Positions 13,258-20,157 of a DNA stretch of 20,157 nt are shown in pieces. The stretch spans positions 1 through 20,157 of the forward strand of contig CAZZMO010000023.1 in the NCBI GenBank assembly GCA_964655475.1, read 5' to 3'. Positions within the stretch are counted from its first letter, which is position 1. The number at the start of each line of letters is the position of its first letter. The position numbers and the translations under genes are program-made. The stretch is from VGMA01 sp964655475. Lineage in GTDB: Bacteria > Chlamydiota > Chlamydiia > Chlamydiales > VGMA01. The notes under the pieces are model-generated. The model saw nothing but the letters and a program-made list of their open reading frames with translations. It had not been told where the DNA came from and ran no database searches.

Positions 13258-15114
13258 ATGTGTGGGATCTTTGGCTACGTAACGAACCAAGAAAAACAAA
13301 ATAAAGATGTAGTTCAAGAGTGTCTCAAAGGTTTGTCAGCTCTTGAATATCGGGGCTACGATTCTGCAGGGCTTGCTGGGATTCAAGGTGGAGAGCTCTG
13401 CTTTTACAAGCGAGTAGGTAAAGTACAAAATCTCAAAGAGCTCATGATGTCGAACGATATCTCCCTCGATATCGGGATCGCTCATACGAGATGGGCTACT
13501 CACGGTGGTTTGACAGAAAACAATGCTCACCCCCACACCGATTCCTCTGAAACTCTCGCCATGGTACATAATGGCATCATCGAAAACTATCAAGAACTCA
13601 AACAAGAGCTTCAAAAAGAGAACATCACGTTTTATTCAGAAACAGATACTGAAGTAGTCTCTCAACTCCTTGCTCACCACTATAAAGACCAGAAGTTTGT
13701 CAATTCAATCGTACACACACTAGCAAAGTTAGATGGCTCTTTTGCAATCGCTTGCATTCATAAAGACTTCCCTAATACCATCTTTGCTGCAGCTAGAGAC
13801 TGTCCACTCATTGTTGCAAGATGCAAGAAAACCAGCGATGTATTCATTTCCTCTGATGCTAACGCTCTTTCTAGAAAGACGATGGAACTCTTTTTTCTCC
13901 ACGATGGAGAAATTGCTGAAGTCTCTCCCAATTCGATCCTCCTCTACGACAAGCATGGGAAGATGATTGAAAAGATTGGAGAGTCGATCGGTCTTTCGTT
14001 TCAAGAAGCTTCTAAGGATGGCTTCGAACACTTTATGCTCAAAGAGATCTTCGATCAACCCCTCTCTCTCAATCGAGTAACTGATGAAAGAGTAGATACA
14101 AAGCGCTCTCGAGTCCTCTTTAAAGAGTGTGAACCCCACGCTTCTTGGCTGAAAAATATCGAGCACATCCGCATTATTGCCTGTGGCACATCGTACCATG
14201 CAGGGCTCCTCCTCACCTCTATTTTTGAAGAAATGACCGATATCGAAACTTCTGCAGAGATCGCCTCAGAATTTCGCTACAAGAATCCGATCTTAAGAGA
14301 AAACACTCTAGTCATTGCAGTCAGTCAATCGGGTGAAACTGCAGACACGCTTGCAGCTCTCAGGCTTGCAAAAATGAAAGGGGCAAAAACTGCAGGATTC
14401 GGGAATACTCAACATAGCTCACTTTCCAGAGAAGCTGACCTCTTCATCGACCTCAGGGCGGGACCTGAAATTTCTGTCTGCTCTACTAAAGCCTTCACTT
14501 CCCAGATTGCAACCCTCCTCCTATTTGTCTTGTTCATGAAACAACAAAAACGGGGAATAGACTCTGTTCGAGATCTTGCCTTTTTAAGAGAACTCTCTTC
14601 CATCTCTGGTGTTGTTACAGATGTACTCCAACAAAAAGATGTGATCAAAGCTTACGCAGAAGAGTACGCTCATTTTGAAAACTTCTTTTTCTTAGGGCGC
14701 CATTTGATGTACCCCACTTCTATGGAAGCGGCCTTGAAGCTCAAAGAAATTAGTTATATCAACGCAACTGCCTATCCTGCGGGAGAGCTCAAACATGGAC
14801 CGATCGCATTGATTGATTCAAACCTTCCCACGATCGCTTTCTTGGGGAATGAAAAAACCCTTACCAAAACCTTGAGTAATCTCACTGAAATTCATGCGAG
14901 AGGGGGGAAAATCTTAGCCTTTGCCCCGCGTCATTGTAAGAAAATTTTGACTATTACCAGTGATGTCATCTGGCTTTTCGATGCCTTATCTGATCCTTTT
15001 GCCCCCATCCCCTACTCTGTAGCGGGACAGCTTTTAGCCTATTATATAGCTAAAAAACGGGGAAGAGAGATCGATCAGCCCCGAAACCTCGCAAAATCGG
15101 TAACTGTGGAGTAG
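13258..15114 (+). CDS. glmS: Glutamine-fructose-6-phosphate aminotransferase (isomerizing)
   Basis: GlmS makes glucosamine-6-phosphate from fructose-6-phosphate and glutamine, the first step to UDP-GlcNAc for lipid A and peptidoglycan-type cell wall. The 618-residue product is full length (about 609 in E. coli). It begins MCGIFGY with the N-terminal nucleophile Cys2. The glutaminase domain (about 1-225) holds RWATHG and VHNGIIEN. Two SIS domains follow with CGTSYHA, SQSGETADT and CSTKAFTSQ (first) and AGELKHGP (second), and the C-terminus ends with the conserved DQPRNLAKSVTVE. AGAGG before the ATG supports the start. It follows the methyltransferase gene by nine bases. No glmS ribozyme fits in that gap, and no clear terminator is seen after it. 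Confidence 0.97.
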   Translation: MCGIFGYVTNQEKQNKDVVQECLKGLSALEYRGYDSAGLAGIQGGELCFYKRVGKVQNLKELMMSNDISLDIGIAHTRWATHGGLTENNAHPHTDSSETLAMVHNGIIENYQELKQELQKENITFYSETDTEVVSQLLAHHYKDQKFVNSIVHTLAKLDGSFAIACIHKDFPNTIFAAARDCPLIVARCKKTSDVFISSDANALSRKTMELFFLHDGEIAEVSPNSILLYDKHGKMIEKIGESIGLSFQEASKDGFEHFMLKEIFDQPLSLNRVTDERVDTKRSRVLFKECEPHASWLKNIEHIRIIACGTSYHAGLLLTSIFEEMTDIETSAEIASEFRYKNPILRENTLVIAVSQSGETADTLAALRLAKMKGAKTAGFGNTQHSSLSREADLFIDLRAGPEISVCSTKAFTSQIATLLLFVLFMKQQKRGIDSVRDLAFLRELSSISGVVTDVLQQKDVIKAYAEEYAHFENFFFLGRHLMYPTSMEAALKLKEISYINATAYPAGELKHGPIALIDSNLPTIAFLGNEKTLTKTLSNLTEIHARGGKILAFAPRHCKKILTITSDVIWLFDALSDPFAPIPYSVAGQLLAYYIAKKRGREIDQPRNLAKSVTVE

Positions 15115-15143
15115 CGTTTTTCTCTCAAGAAAACATTGCTTCT

Positions 15144-15171
15144 TTGATTCAGGCTCCCCATTTGGTATACT
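15144..15171 (+). promoter_or_regulatory. Possible promoter of the 938-residue protein gene
   Basis: TTGATT (15144-15149) is 16 bases before TATACT (15166-15171). Transcription would start near 15178, giving a leader of about 17 bases with a weak AGAG before the ATG at 15195. Confidence 0.45.
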
Positions 15172-15194
15172 CCTAGCCAAATTAGAGTCAAATT

Positions 15195-18011
15195 ATGTCT
15201 ACCCTAGTCATTTCAGAGTCATGGTCGAGCTGTTATCTCTTCCCGAAAGAGGCTGATTTTCCTATCGGGAAAGAGGTAAGGGTCAGCATGCTCAAGGCAG
15301 CTGATTTTGGAGAAATGAACAACTTCTTCGATAGCTATATCCTCTCCACTGCATTTGCAATTGAATCGCTTGCCCTATCTCTATTCATGACAGTGGGCTA
15401 TATAGGGAAAGGGATTTATGACTTCTTTGTCATCTTAATCGATCAGGGTTTCTTTGAAAGCTGCAACTCCCTTGGGAGAAACCTCCTCTCCAGCTTACAA
15501 AGCTTAGCCCTTTCTATCATTGGGGTTATCTCTGTTGCTCTGGGAATCTTCTATCCAAAGACCTACTCATTCCTTGCCCCTACTGAAGAAATGATCATTC
15601 AACCGATCGAGCTCCAAGACAAAAGCTCACAAACAACTCATCACGAGATTTCTCACATTAGTAGTAAACCTCAAGTCGCTCCACCAAGTAACGCTTTATC
15701 TATCAATACTCAAGACATTCCTGCAGATCGTGAAAGCTTTCAAGGGATGAGCTCTCCACCCATACATTCTCAAGGATCGGAATTTTTCGTTCCTGAGGTA
15801 ACAACTACTGCACATAAAACATCGATAGAGAGTCATAGAGTGGTATCTGAGGTTCTTATTCAAGATGTAAGAGCTACTGCAGAAAACGTAGTTGAATCTG
15901 AACTCGCCTCTATTAACGACCCACTTCAGCGCTCTTTAGTGCTAGAAAATTCAATAGTGGTTGAATCTGAGATTCTTATTCAAGATGTAAGAGCTACTGC
16001 AGAAAACGTAGTTGAATCTGAACTCGCCTCTATTAACGACCCACTTCAGCGCTCTTTAGTGCTAGAAAATTCAATAGTGGTTGAATCTGAGATTCTTATT
16101 CAAGATGTAAGAGCTACTGCACAAAATGTAGCTGAAAATGTAATAGCGCTATTCGATCAACTCGCGATTACCTCTCTTAGTGATCAGATCCATAGACAGC
16201 GCATCGTAAAAGAAAAGGTAATAGCAGCTGCTCGCGAAGTCACAGAAACGGCCCTGAGAACAATTATCGAGTCTGAACTTCCCTCTATCTGTGATCAGCT
16301 ATCGATAGAGAGGCAGAGAGCGGGATCTCAGATTCTTATTCAAGATATAAGAGCTACTGCAGAAAACGTAGTTGAATCTGAACTCGCCTCTATTAACGAC
16401 CCACTTCAGCGCTCTTTAGTGCTAGAAAATTCAATAGCATCAGCTGATGAATTACTTCTTAGCTTAAGTGAGAGAAATATCGAAATCCTAGGGGGCTCTA
16501 CTAGCGCCCTTGATGACCCTATGGGTAGTCAATTTTCGGAAGATGTTTTTGATATGTTGAGCAGTGGTGATTTTGGAACCATGTCAGTGATGAGTGAAAT
16601 AGATGTGGAATGGTTTTCTCCTCTGGAGCTCACCGAAGAGCTTCTAAGGCCTATCACTCCTTTGAGCCCAGGAGCTCGGCACGAGATTTTCTCATGGATG
16701 AGGGCTTTTGCAAATCTTTTTGAAGAAGCAAGAGTTCAAGGGACATTGGAAAAAATCTTTGCGATAAGAACTCCTTTGGAAGACCGCGCCTCTCTTCTTT
16801 TTCAAGATTCATCACTCATCTCTTTTTTGAATGAGTTGAACGAAATAGTTCTGAAAAAGAGTGGGAAAGAGAAAATCTTCATCCAAAGTATTGCAACTGA
16901 TCTACTCCTTTTTGCATCGTTTGTTCCGAGCCGTATTAAAGGGGGACAATATGAAGCGATAGATCCTTTTTCGATCAAAAATGTGGGGACATTTTTAAGC
17001 CATCTAATAGAGGGGAGAGATCTCGGCTCTACACCTTTTTTCAATGCCTACTTTGAAAATACTAAAACGGCCCCTCAGAAATACCTCTTCCTCTCACTCC
17101 TCCACCTCCGATTTGATATTCAACAAAAAGTATTAGAGGATCCCCTTTTTGAAACTCTATTACAGCACCCCGATCTCGAAGAAATCATGCTCTCCACGAG
17201 TGGCCATCTGATTCAAACTTCCCTTTATTCATGTGTGGGTGCGGCGTATAATATTCAGATCCTCCAAAAAACACCGAATATCGTCGCTCTGATCTACTTC
17301 ATTGAGTATGTAACCGCTCGATCGAGTAAAAAACTCTTCCATATGACGACTGAAGAGAAGAGTGAAGTCGCTTTTGAAAACTATCACCTTACAAAAGAAG
17401 CTCATGCTCTAGAGATCATAGCAAAAGTGGAAGTTGGGTTAGAGGAAATGAGAAACACCCTTGAAAAAGCGCTCTCTGGAGCCCCGTTCTCTACTGCCCC
17501 TTTTCACGAGCTCACTAAAAAATGGAACGATCTCAACCAACTTGCTATGTCTGTATTAGATCCAAAGTATCCTATTTGGTTCGCCTCTCTTCGGATCCAT
17601 GGCCACTACCGTACCAGCTACACATTAAACGTGCTTGGTCATTTATTAAGTCCTTGGGGTCCAGGCTTTCATGAGAGAAGATCGAACGGACAGTATAGAA
17701 GAGATCTATTAGATAGAATACCCGTTGTCGATGGTGTAGATGGCTCGAGCTTTGATTACGATCTGACAAAGTATGGATCTAAAGAAGCAAAACTTGAGGA
17801 ACTCCAGCTCCGCTTTAATCAACTCTTACAGAAAGGACCTACCATCCTTCTCTTTCAAATCGCTGAAAACACAAAGCATGCAAATATCATCAGAGCCTTC
17901 TATTTTGGAAAAGAGCCCCGCTTCATATTGTTCGATCCGATGAAACCAACCCCTTTCATCATGACGTTTGAAGAGATGCTTAATTTTTGTGATACCCATA
18001 AAATGTTCTAG
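15195..18011 (+). CDS. Large orphan with hydrophobic N-terminal hairpin, internal repeats and a possible papain-like cysteine protease domain
   Basis: The 938-residue product has three parts. First, paired hydrophobic segments at about 49-82 and 97-120 with no signal peptide, as in Inc-like secreted proteins and the 514-residue orphan. Second, an acidic, Ser/Glu-rich region with 40-residue repeats (about 218-415). Third, a globular part from about 490 to the end. In the last part Gln674 and Cys680 (QTSLYSCVGAAY) have the six-residue spacing of the papain oxyanion Gln and nucleophile. His895 (KHANII) is followed by two beta strands and Asp914 (ILFDPMKP), much like the His-Asp arrangement of YopT-type (C58) proteases. 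The only other Cys of this region is near the very end (932). A protease or transferase secreted into the host is thus a testable guess, not an assignment. The start has only a weak RBS. The AsmA-like gene follows 33 bases later. Confidence 0.8.
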   Translation: MSTLVISESWSSCYLFPKEADFPIGKEVRVSMLKAADFGEMNNFFDSYILSTAFAIESLALSLFMTVGYIGKGIYDFFVILIDQGFFESCNSLGRNLLSSLQSLALSIIGVISVALGIFYPKTYSFLAPTEEMIIQPIELQDKSSQTTHHEISHISSKPQVAPPSNALSINTQDIPADRESFQGMSSPPIHSQGSEFFVPEVTTTAHKTSIESHRVVSEVLIQDVRATAENVVESELASINDPLQRSLVLENSIVVESEILIQDVRATAENVVESELASINDPLQRSLVLENSIVVESEILIQDVRATAQNVAENVIALFDQLAITSLSDQIHRQRIVKEKVIAAAREVTETALRTIIESELPSICDQLSIERQRAGSQILIQDIRATAENVVESELASINDPLQRSLVLENSIASADELLLSLSERNIEILGGSTSALDDPMGSQFSEDVFDMLSSGDFGTMSVMSEIDVEWFSPLELTEELLRPITPLSPGARHEIFSWMRAFANLFEEARVQGTLEKIFAIRTPLEDRASLLFQDSSLISFLNELNEIVLKKSGKEKIFIQSIATDLLLFASFVPSRIKGGQYEAIDPFSIKNVGTFLSHLIEGRDLGSTPFFNAYFENTKTAPQKYLFLSLLHLRFDIQQKVLEDPLFETLLQHPDLEEIMLSTSGHLIQTSLYSCVGAAYNIQILQKTPNIVALIYFIEYVTARSSKKLFHMTTEEKSEVAFENYHLTKEAHALEIIAKVEVGLEEMRNTLEKALSGAPFSTAPFHELTKKWNDLNQLAMSVLDPKYPIWFASLRIHGHYRTSYTLNVLGHLLSPWGPGFHERRSNGQYRRDLLDRIPVVDGVDGSSFDYDLTKYGSKEAKLEELQLRFNQLLQKGPTILLFQIAENTKHANIIRAFYFGKEPRFILFDPMKPTPFIMTFEEMLNFCDTHKMF
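15846..16438 (+). repeat. Near-identical 120-bp in-frame repeats
   Basis: A 120-base unit (40 codons) occurs at about 15846-15965 and 15966-16080, in part at 16081-16139, and again at 16326-16438 after a diverged stretch. Bases 15853-15960 and 15973-16080 are identical. The last copy differs from the second by one base (16347) until about 16437. The unit encodes ILIQDVRATAENVVES and a following LASINDPLQRSLVLENS. The stretch at 16140-16320 encodes degenerate versions (ESELPSICDQL). Identity at silent sites means recent duplication or gene conversion. Confidence 0.92.
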
Positions 18012-18031
18012 CGACTCTTCTCCCTTCTAGG

Positions 18032-18037
18032 TATAAT
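18032..18037 (+). promoter_or_regulatory. -10 box close to the AsmA-like gene start
   Basis: A perfect TATAAT ends eight bases before the ATG at 18045. No good -35 box is seen 16-18 bases upstream. If used, the message would be leaderless or nearly so; otherwise the gene is read from the upstream transcript. Confidence 0.35.
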
Positions 18038-18044
18038 CCGGAAT

Positions 18045-19475
18045 ATGGGACCACTACAAAAAAAAATCTTGAAAGGGATCCTTTACACCTTTCTCACTAC
18101 GTTTATTTCAACTCTGATCACTCTCATCTTTTTGCCAAACATCTTATCGACAAAAGTGGGAACCAAGATGGTAGCCCGTTTTCTTACCTCTCAAGTAGGA
18201 AAGGTTTCGATCGATTCCCTCTCCTTAAGTTGGTTTGGAACGCAAGAGATCAATGGTTGGAAAAACTCAACTGATGAGTTCATCATCTCGATTCCCCATA
18301 TGAGTTTGGAGGGTCTTTTTTCAAAACCCCACTTAACCATCGACGATCCTGTGATGGAGCTTCATTATAAGGTTGGAGATCAGCCTGCTGAGTCCCACGC
18401 GGGAGTTCCTGCAGTTCCCATCTCCAACTCACTTACGATCAACAATGGAACGTTCATCGTGATCCCTCAGGACCGCTCAAAACCAGTAGCGAGACTCGAA
18501 CACATAGACTTAGACCTCACCCCTTCAACCGTTACCCTCACCGGAAAAGCAAAAGAGGGGGATATGGAGGTGAAGGCAAACTATACTAAAAAGGAACTGA
18601 TTGACATCGAAGGGAAGTTCAAGAATTGCCCCACTAAGTTCCTCGAAATTTTTCCCTATACTGAACACTTCCCATCGCTCGCTCTTGGTGATCGTTTTAC
18701 AAGCACCTTTTTCTACAAGGAAGGGAAATGTCAATTTTTCCTCCACTCTGACCTTTCTGATATGATCATGAATGGGAAAATTGAAGAAGGGGTATTTTAC
18801 TTAACAAGACCTCTTGAGGTGAGCTGCGTAGTCACGCCCCCTTTGAGTCAGGCGATTTTTGAGCTTTTATCATTTAGGCCTGTAGAGGTTAAATCTCCTA
18901 TTAGACTCTGGATCAGTCAAGAAGGAGCCTCTTGCCCTATCAAGAACTTCTCCATCGATAAGATTGAAATCAAAAATGGCTATTTCATGATGGGACAGAC
19001 CCAGCTTTTAAATGCCAAAGTTTTATCCAAACTCCTTGGCATTCTTAAACTCAAGAAGCGGCCCGACACCGATGTCCCTGTCTGGTTCCAAGACTCCCTT
19101 TTTCATATGTCCAAAGGGATCCTCTCTATTGAAAGAACGGAATTCTTAGTCGATAATAACTATGAGCTTACTACCTGGGGAAATGTCGACCTATTAAAAG
19201 ATGGGGGCTATCTCGATATGTATGTGGGTCTCACGGCACAAGCTCTCTCAAAAGCCTTTAACGTAAAGTCTCTACCTCCAAACTTTGTTGTTGCGGTAGG
19301 GATGAAAGGCCCTTTTGATGACATTGAAATTGATAAAAATAGTGTCGCTAAACAGATGGCGGTAGTCCTTGGACGTGAACAACACCCATTAGGTCAGCTC
19401 GTCCCTCCAGATGCCGCTTCTGATGGGGTCAAAATCCCCCCACCAAGAAAACCCTTTCCTTGGACAACACCCTAA
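18045..19475 (+). CDS. Membrane-anchored periplasmic protein, AsmA-like
   Basis: The 476-residue product has one N-terminal membrane helix (about 10-31) and then a large periplasmic part of repeated beta strands. Features recalling the AsmA/TamB/DUF3971 group are the stretch after the helix with SxxxxSWFGTQEI, patterns such as SLTINNGTFIV, and a late GNVDLLKDGGYLDMYVGL strand pair followed by VAVGMKGPFDDIEI. AsmA-like proteins are thought to form bridges for lipid transport or to help outer-membrane assembly. The assignment rests on pattern, not on a defined motif. The C-terminus is Pro-rich (PPPRKPFPWTTP). An upstream in-frame TAG blocks a longer start. It follows the 938-residue gene by 33 bases and converges on fbaB across a terminator. 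Confidence 0.68.
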   Translation: MGPLQKKILKGILYTFLTTFISTLITLIFLPNILSTKVGTKMVARFLTSQVGKVSIDSLSLSWFGTQEINGWKNSTDEFIISIPHMSLEGLFSKPHLTIDDPVMELHYKVGDQPAESHAGVPAVPISNSLTINNGTFIVIPQDRSKPVARLEHIDLDLTPSTVTLTGKAKEGDMEVKANYTKKELIDIEGKFKNCPTKFLEIFPYTEHFPSLALGDRFTSTFFYKEGKCQFFLHSDLSDMIMNGKIEEGVFYLTRPLEVSCVVTPPLSQAIFELLSFRPVEVKSPIRLWISQEGASCPIKNFSIDKIEIKNGYFMMGQTQLLNAKVLSKLLGILKLKKRPDTDVPVWFQDSLFHMSKGILSIERTEFLVDNNYELTTWGNVDLLKDGGYLDMYVGLTAQALSKAFNVKSLPPNFVVAVGMKGPFDDIEIDKNSVAKQMAVVLGREQHPLGQLVPPDAASDGVKIPPPRKPFPWTTP

Positions 19476-19507
19476 AAAAAAAGACCTGTAGATTTTCACC
19501 TACAGGT
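19474..19507 (-). terminator. Rho-independent terminator of fbaB
   Basis: Bases 19484-19491 pair with 19500-19507 (eight pairs, eight-base loop). On the minus strand a run of nine T follows (complement of 19474-19482). The A-run on the plus side overlaps the stop codon of the AsmA-like gene. The stem may also slow transcription from the plus side, but the T-run favours the minus strand. Confidence 0.8.
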
Positions 19508-19519
19508 ACTGCTTATAGA

Positions 19520-20157
19520 TTATGCGAGTGTGATGTCTGGGCAAAGATAGACATCTTGAATCGCGTGAAGAAGGGCAACGCCCTCTCTCATCGAACGTTG
19601 GAAGGCTTTTCTACCAGAGATAAGCCCCATACCACCCGCTCTTTTATTGATGACAGCAGTGCGAACAGCTTCTGCAAGATCTCCCTCACCAGAAGATGCG
19701 CCACCAGAGTTGATGAGACCAGCTCTTCCCATATAACAGTTCATTACCTGATAACGTGTTAAGTCGATCGGATGGTCGCTGCAGAGCTCTGAATACATTC
19801 TCGGATCAGACTTTGCAAATTTTAAAGCGGTAAACCCTCCATTATTTTCTGGAAGCTTCTGCTTAATGATATCTGCTTGGATGGTAACCCCTAAGTGATT
19901 CGCCTGACCTGTAAGGTCTGCCGCCACGTGATAATCTTGCTCTTTGGTTTTGAATCCATTATTTCTGAGGTAACACCAAAGAACGGTCGCCATTCCAAGC
20001 TCATGAGCAAGTTGGAATGCATGGCTGATTTCAATGATCTGCCGATCAGATTCTGGAGAGCCGAAGTAGATGGTAGCACCGATGGCTACAGCTCCCATAT
20101 CATAAGCTTGTCTAACTGAAGCGAATAACACTTGGTCATATTTGTTTGGATAGGTCA
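19520..20157 (-). CDS. fbaB: Fructose-bisphosphate aldolase class I, FbaB/DhnA type (5' part outside the window)
   Basis: This enzyme cleaves fructose-1,6-bisphosphate into two triose phosphates, or runs in reverse in gluconeogenesis. The visible 212 codons match the C-terminal part of E. coli FbaB (about 350 residues) over their whole length: YPNKYDQVLFASV, IGATIYFGS, HELGMATVLWCYLRN, DLTGQANHLG, the DIIKQKLPENNGG segment that probably holds the Schiff-base lysine, NCYMGRAGLINSGG, and AVINKRAGGMGLISGRKAF. The frame runs off the window edge at 20157, so the start is not seen; the GTG at 20131 is internal. Chlamydiae use this DhnA-type aldolase in place of the common class I or II enzymes. Its terminator lies between it and the AsmA-like gene. 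Confidence 0.95.
   Translation of the reverse strand, partial: TYPNKYDQVLFASVRQAYDMGAVAIGATIYFGSPESDRQIIEISHAFQLAHELGMATVLWCYLRNNGFKTKEQDYHVAADLTGQANHLGVTIQADIIKQKLPENNGGFTALKFAKSDPRMYSELCSDHPIDLTRYQVMNCYMGRAGLINSGGASSGEGDLAEAVRTAVINKRAGGMGLISGRKAFQRSMREGVALLHAIQDVYLCPDITLA

Noticed and set aside
15846..16438. Repeats as a CRISPR array or mobile element
   Set aside because: They are in frame within one gene, have no unique spacers of constant length, and no terminal inverted repeats or transposase are present.

Overview
The window looks like chromosomal DNA of an intracellular bacterium of the phylum Chlamydiae, most likely an environmental lineage close to Simkania or Parachlamydia. This is an inference from gene content: a chlamydial set of transporters (SNF/NSS-type sodium symporter, GadC-like antiporter, MgtE) and metabolic enzymes (GlmS, FbaB/DhnA-type aldolase) is interleaved with orphan proteins. 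Several orphans carry paired hydrophobic segments near the N-terminus, as seen in secreted chlamydial inclusion-membrane (Inc) proteins. DNA is AT-rich and tightly packed. I see no rRNA, tRNA, IS element, phage gene or CRISPR array. No gene-free stretch exceeds about 200 bases.

Layout. 1-1830: a promoter, a 514-residue orphan with a hydrophobic core and coiled-coil tail, and a terminator. 1838-6684: an outer-membrane protein behind a possible leader peptide and RBS hairpin, a YheT-like hydrolase, an orphan, a PagL-type lipid A 3-O-deacylase, a small exported protein, a strong terminator, then a two-gene unit (an Inc-like protein with a Pro/Gly-rich tail and a related soluble Pro/Gly-rich protein). 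6691-8140 (minus): a histidine phosphatase followed by two tandem paralogous envelope proteins, with all three genes overlapping. 8192-8521 (minus): a small protein with two AT-hooks, behind a promoter that overlaps a large inverted repeat. 8593-12465: three transporters (SNF symporter, GadC-like antiporter, short MgtE). 12493-15114: a methyltransferase and glmS. 15195-19475: a 938-residue repeat-bearing protein with a possible papain-like C-terminal domain, then an AsmA-like envelope protein. 19520-end (minus): fbaB, cut by the window edge.

How they fit together. One theme is the envelope: PagL edits lipid A, GlmS makes the glucosamine-6-phosphate used for lipid A and peptidoglycan, and the AsmA-like protein and small outer-membrane proteins belong to the same compartment. 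A second is nutrient uptake from the host through the transporters. The third is host interaction, where the 514-, 202-, 138- and 938-residue orphans are candidate secreted proteins. The most interesting items are the possible cysteine-protease triad and near-identical 120-bp repeats in the 938-residue protein, the AT-hook gene with its operator-like palindrome, the leader peptide/hairpin before the outer-membrane protein gene, and the Cys-flanked bilobed membrane hairpin of the 202-residue protein.
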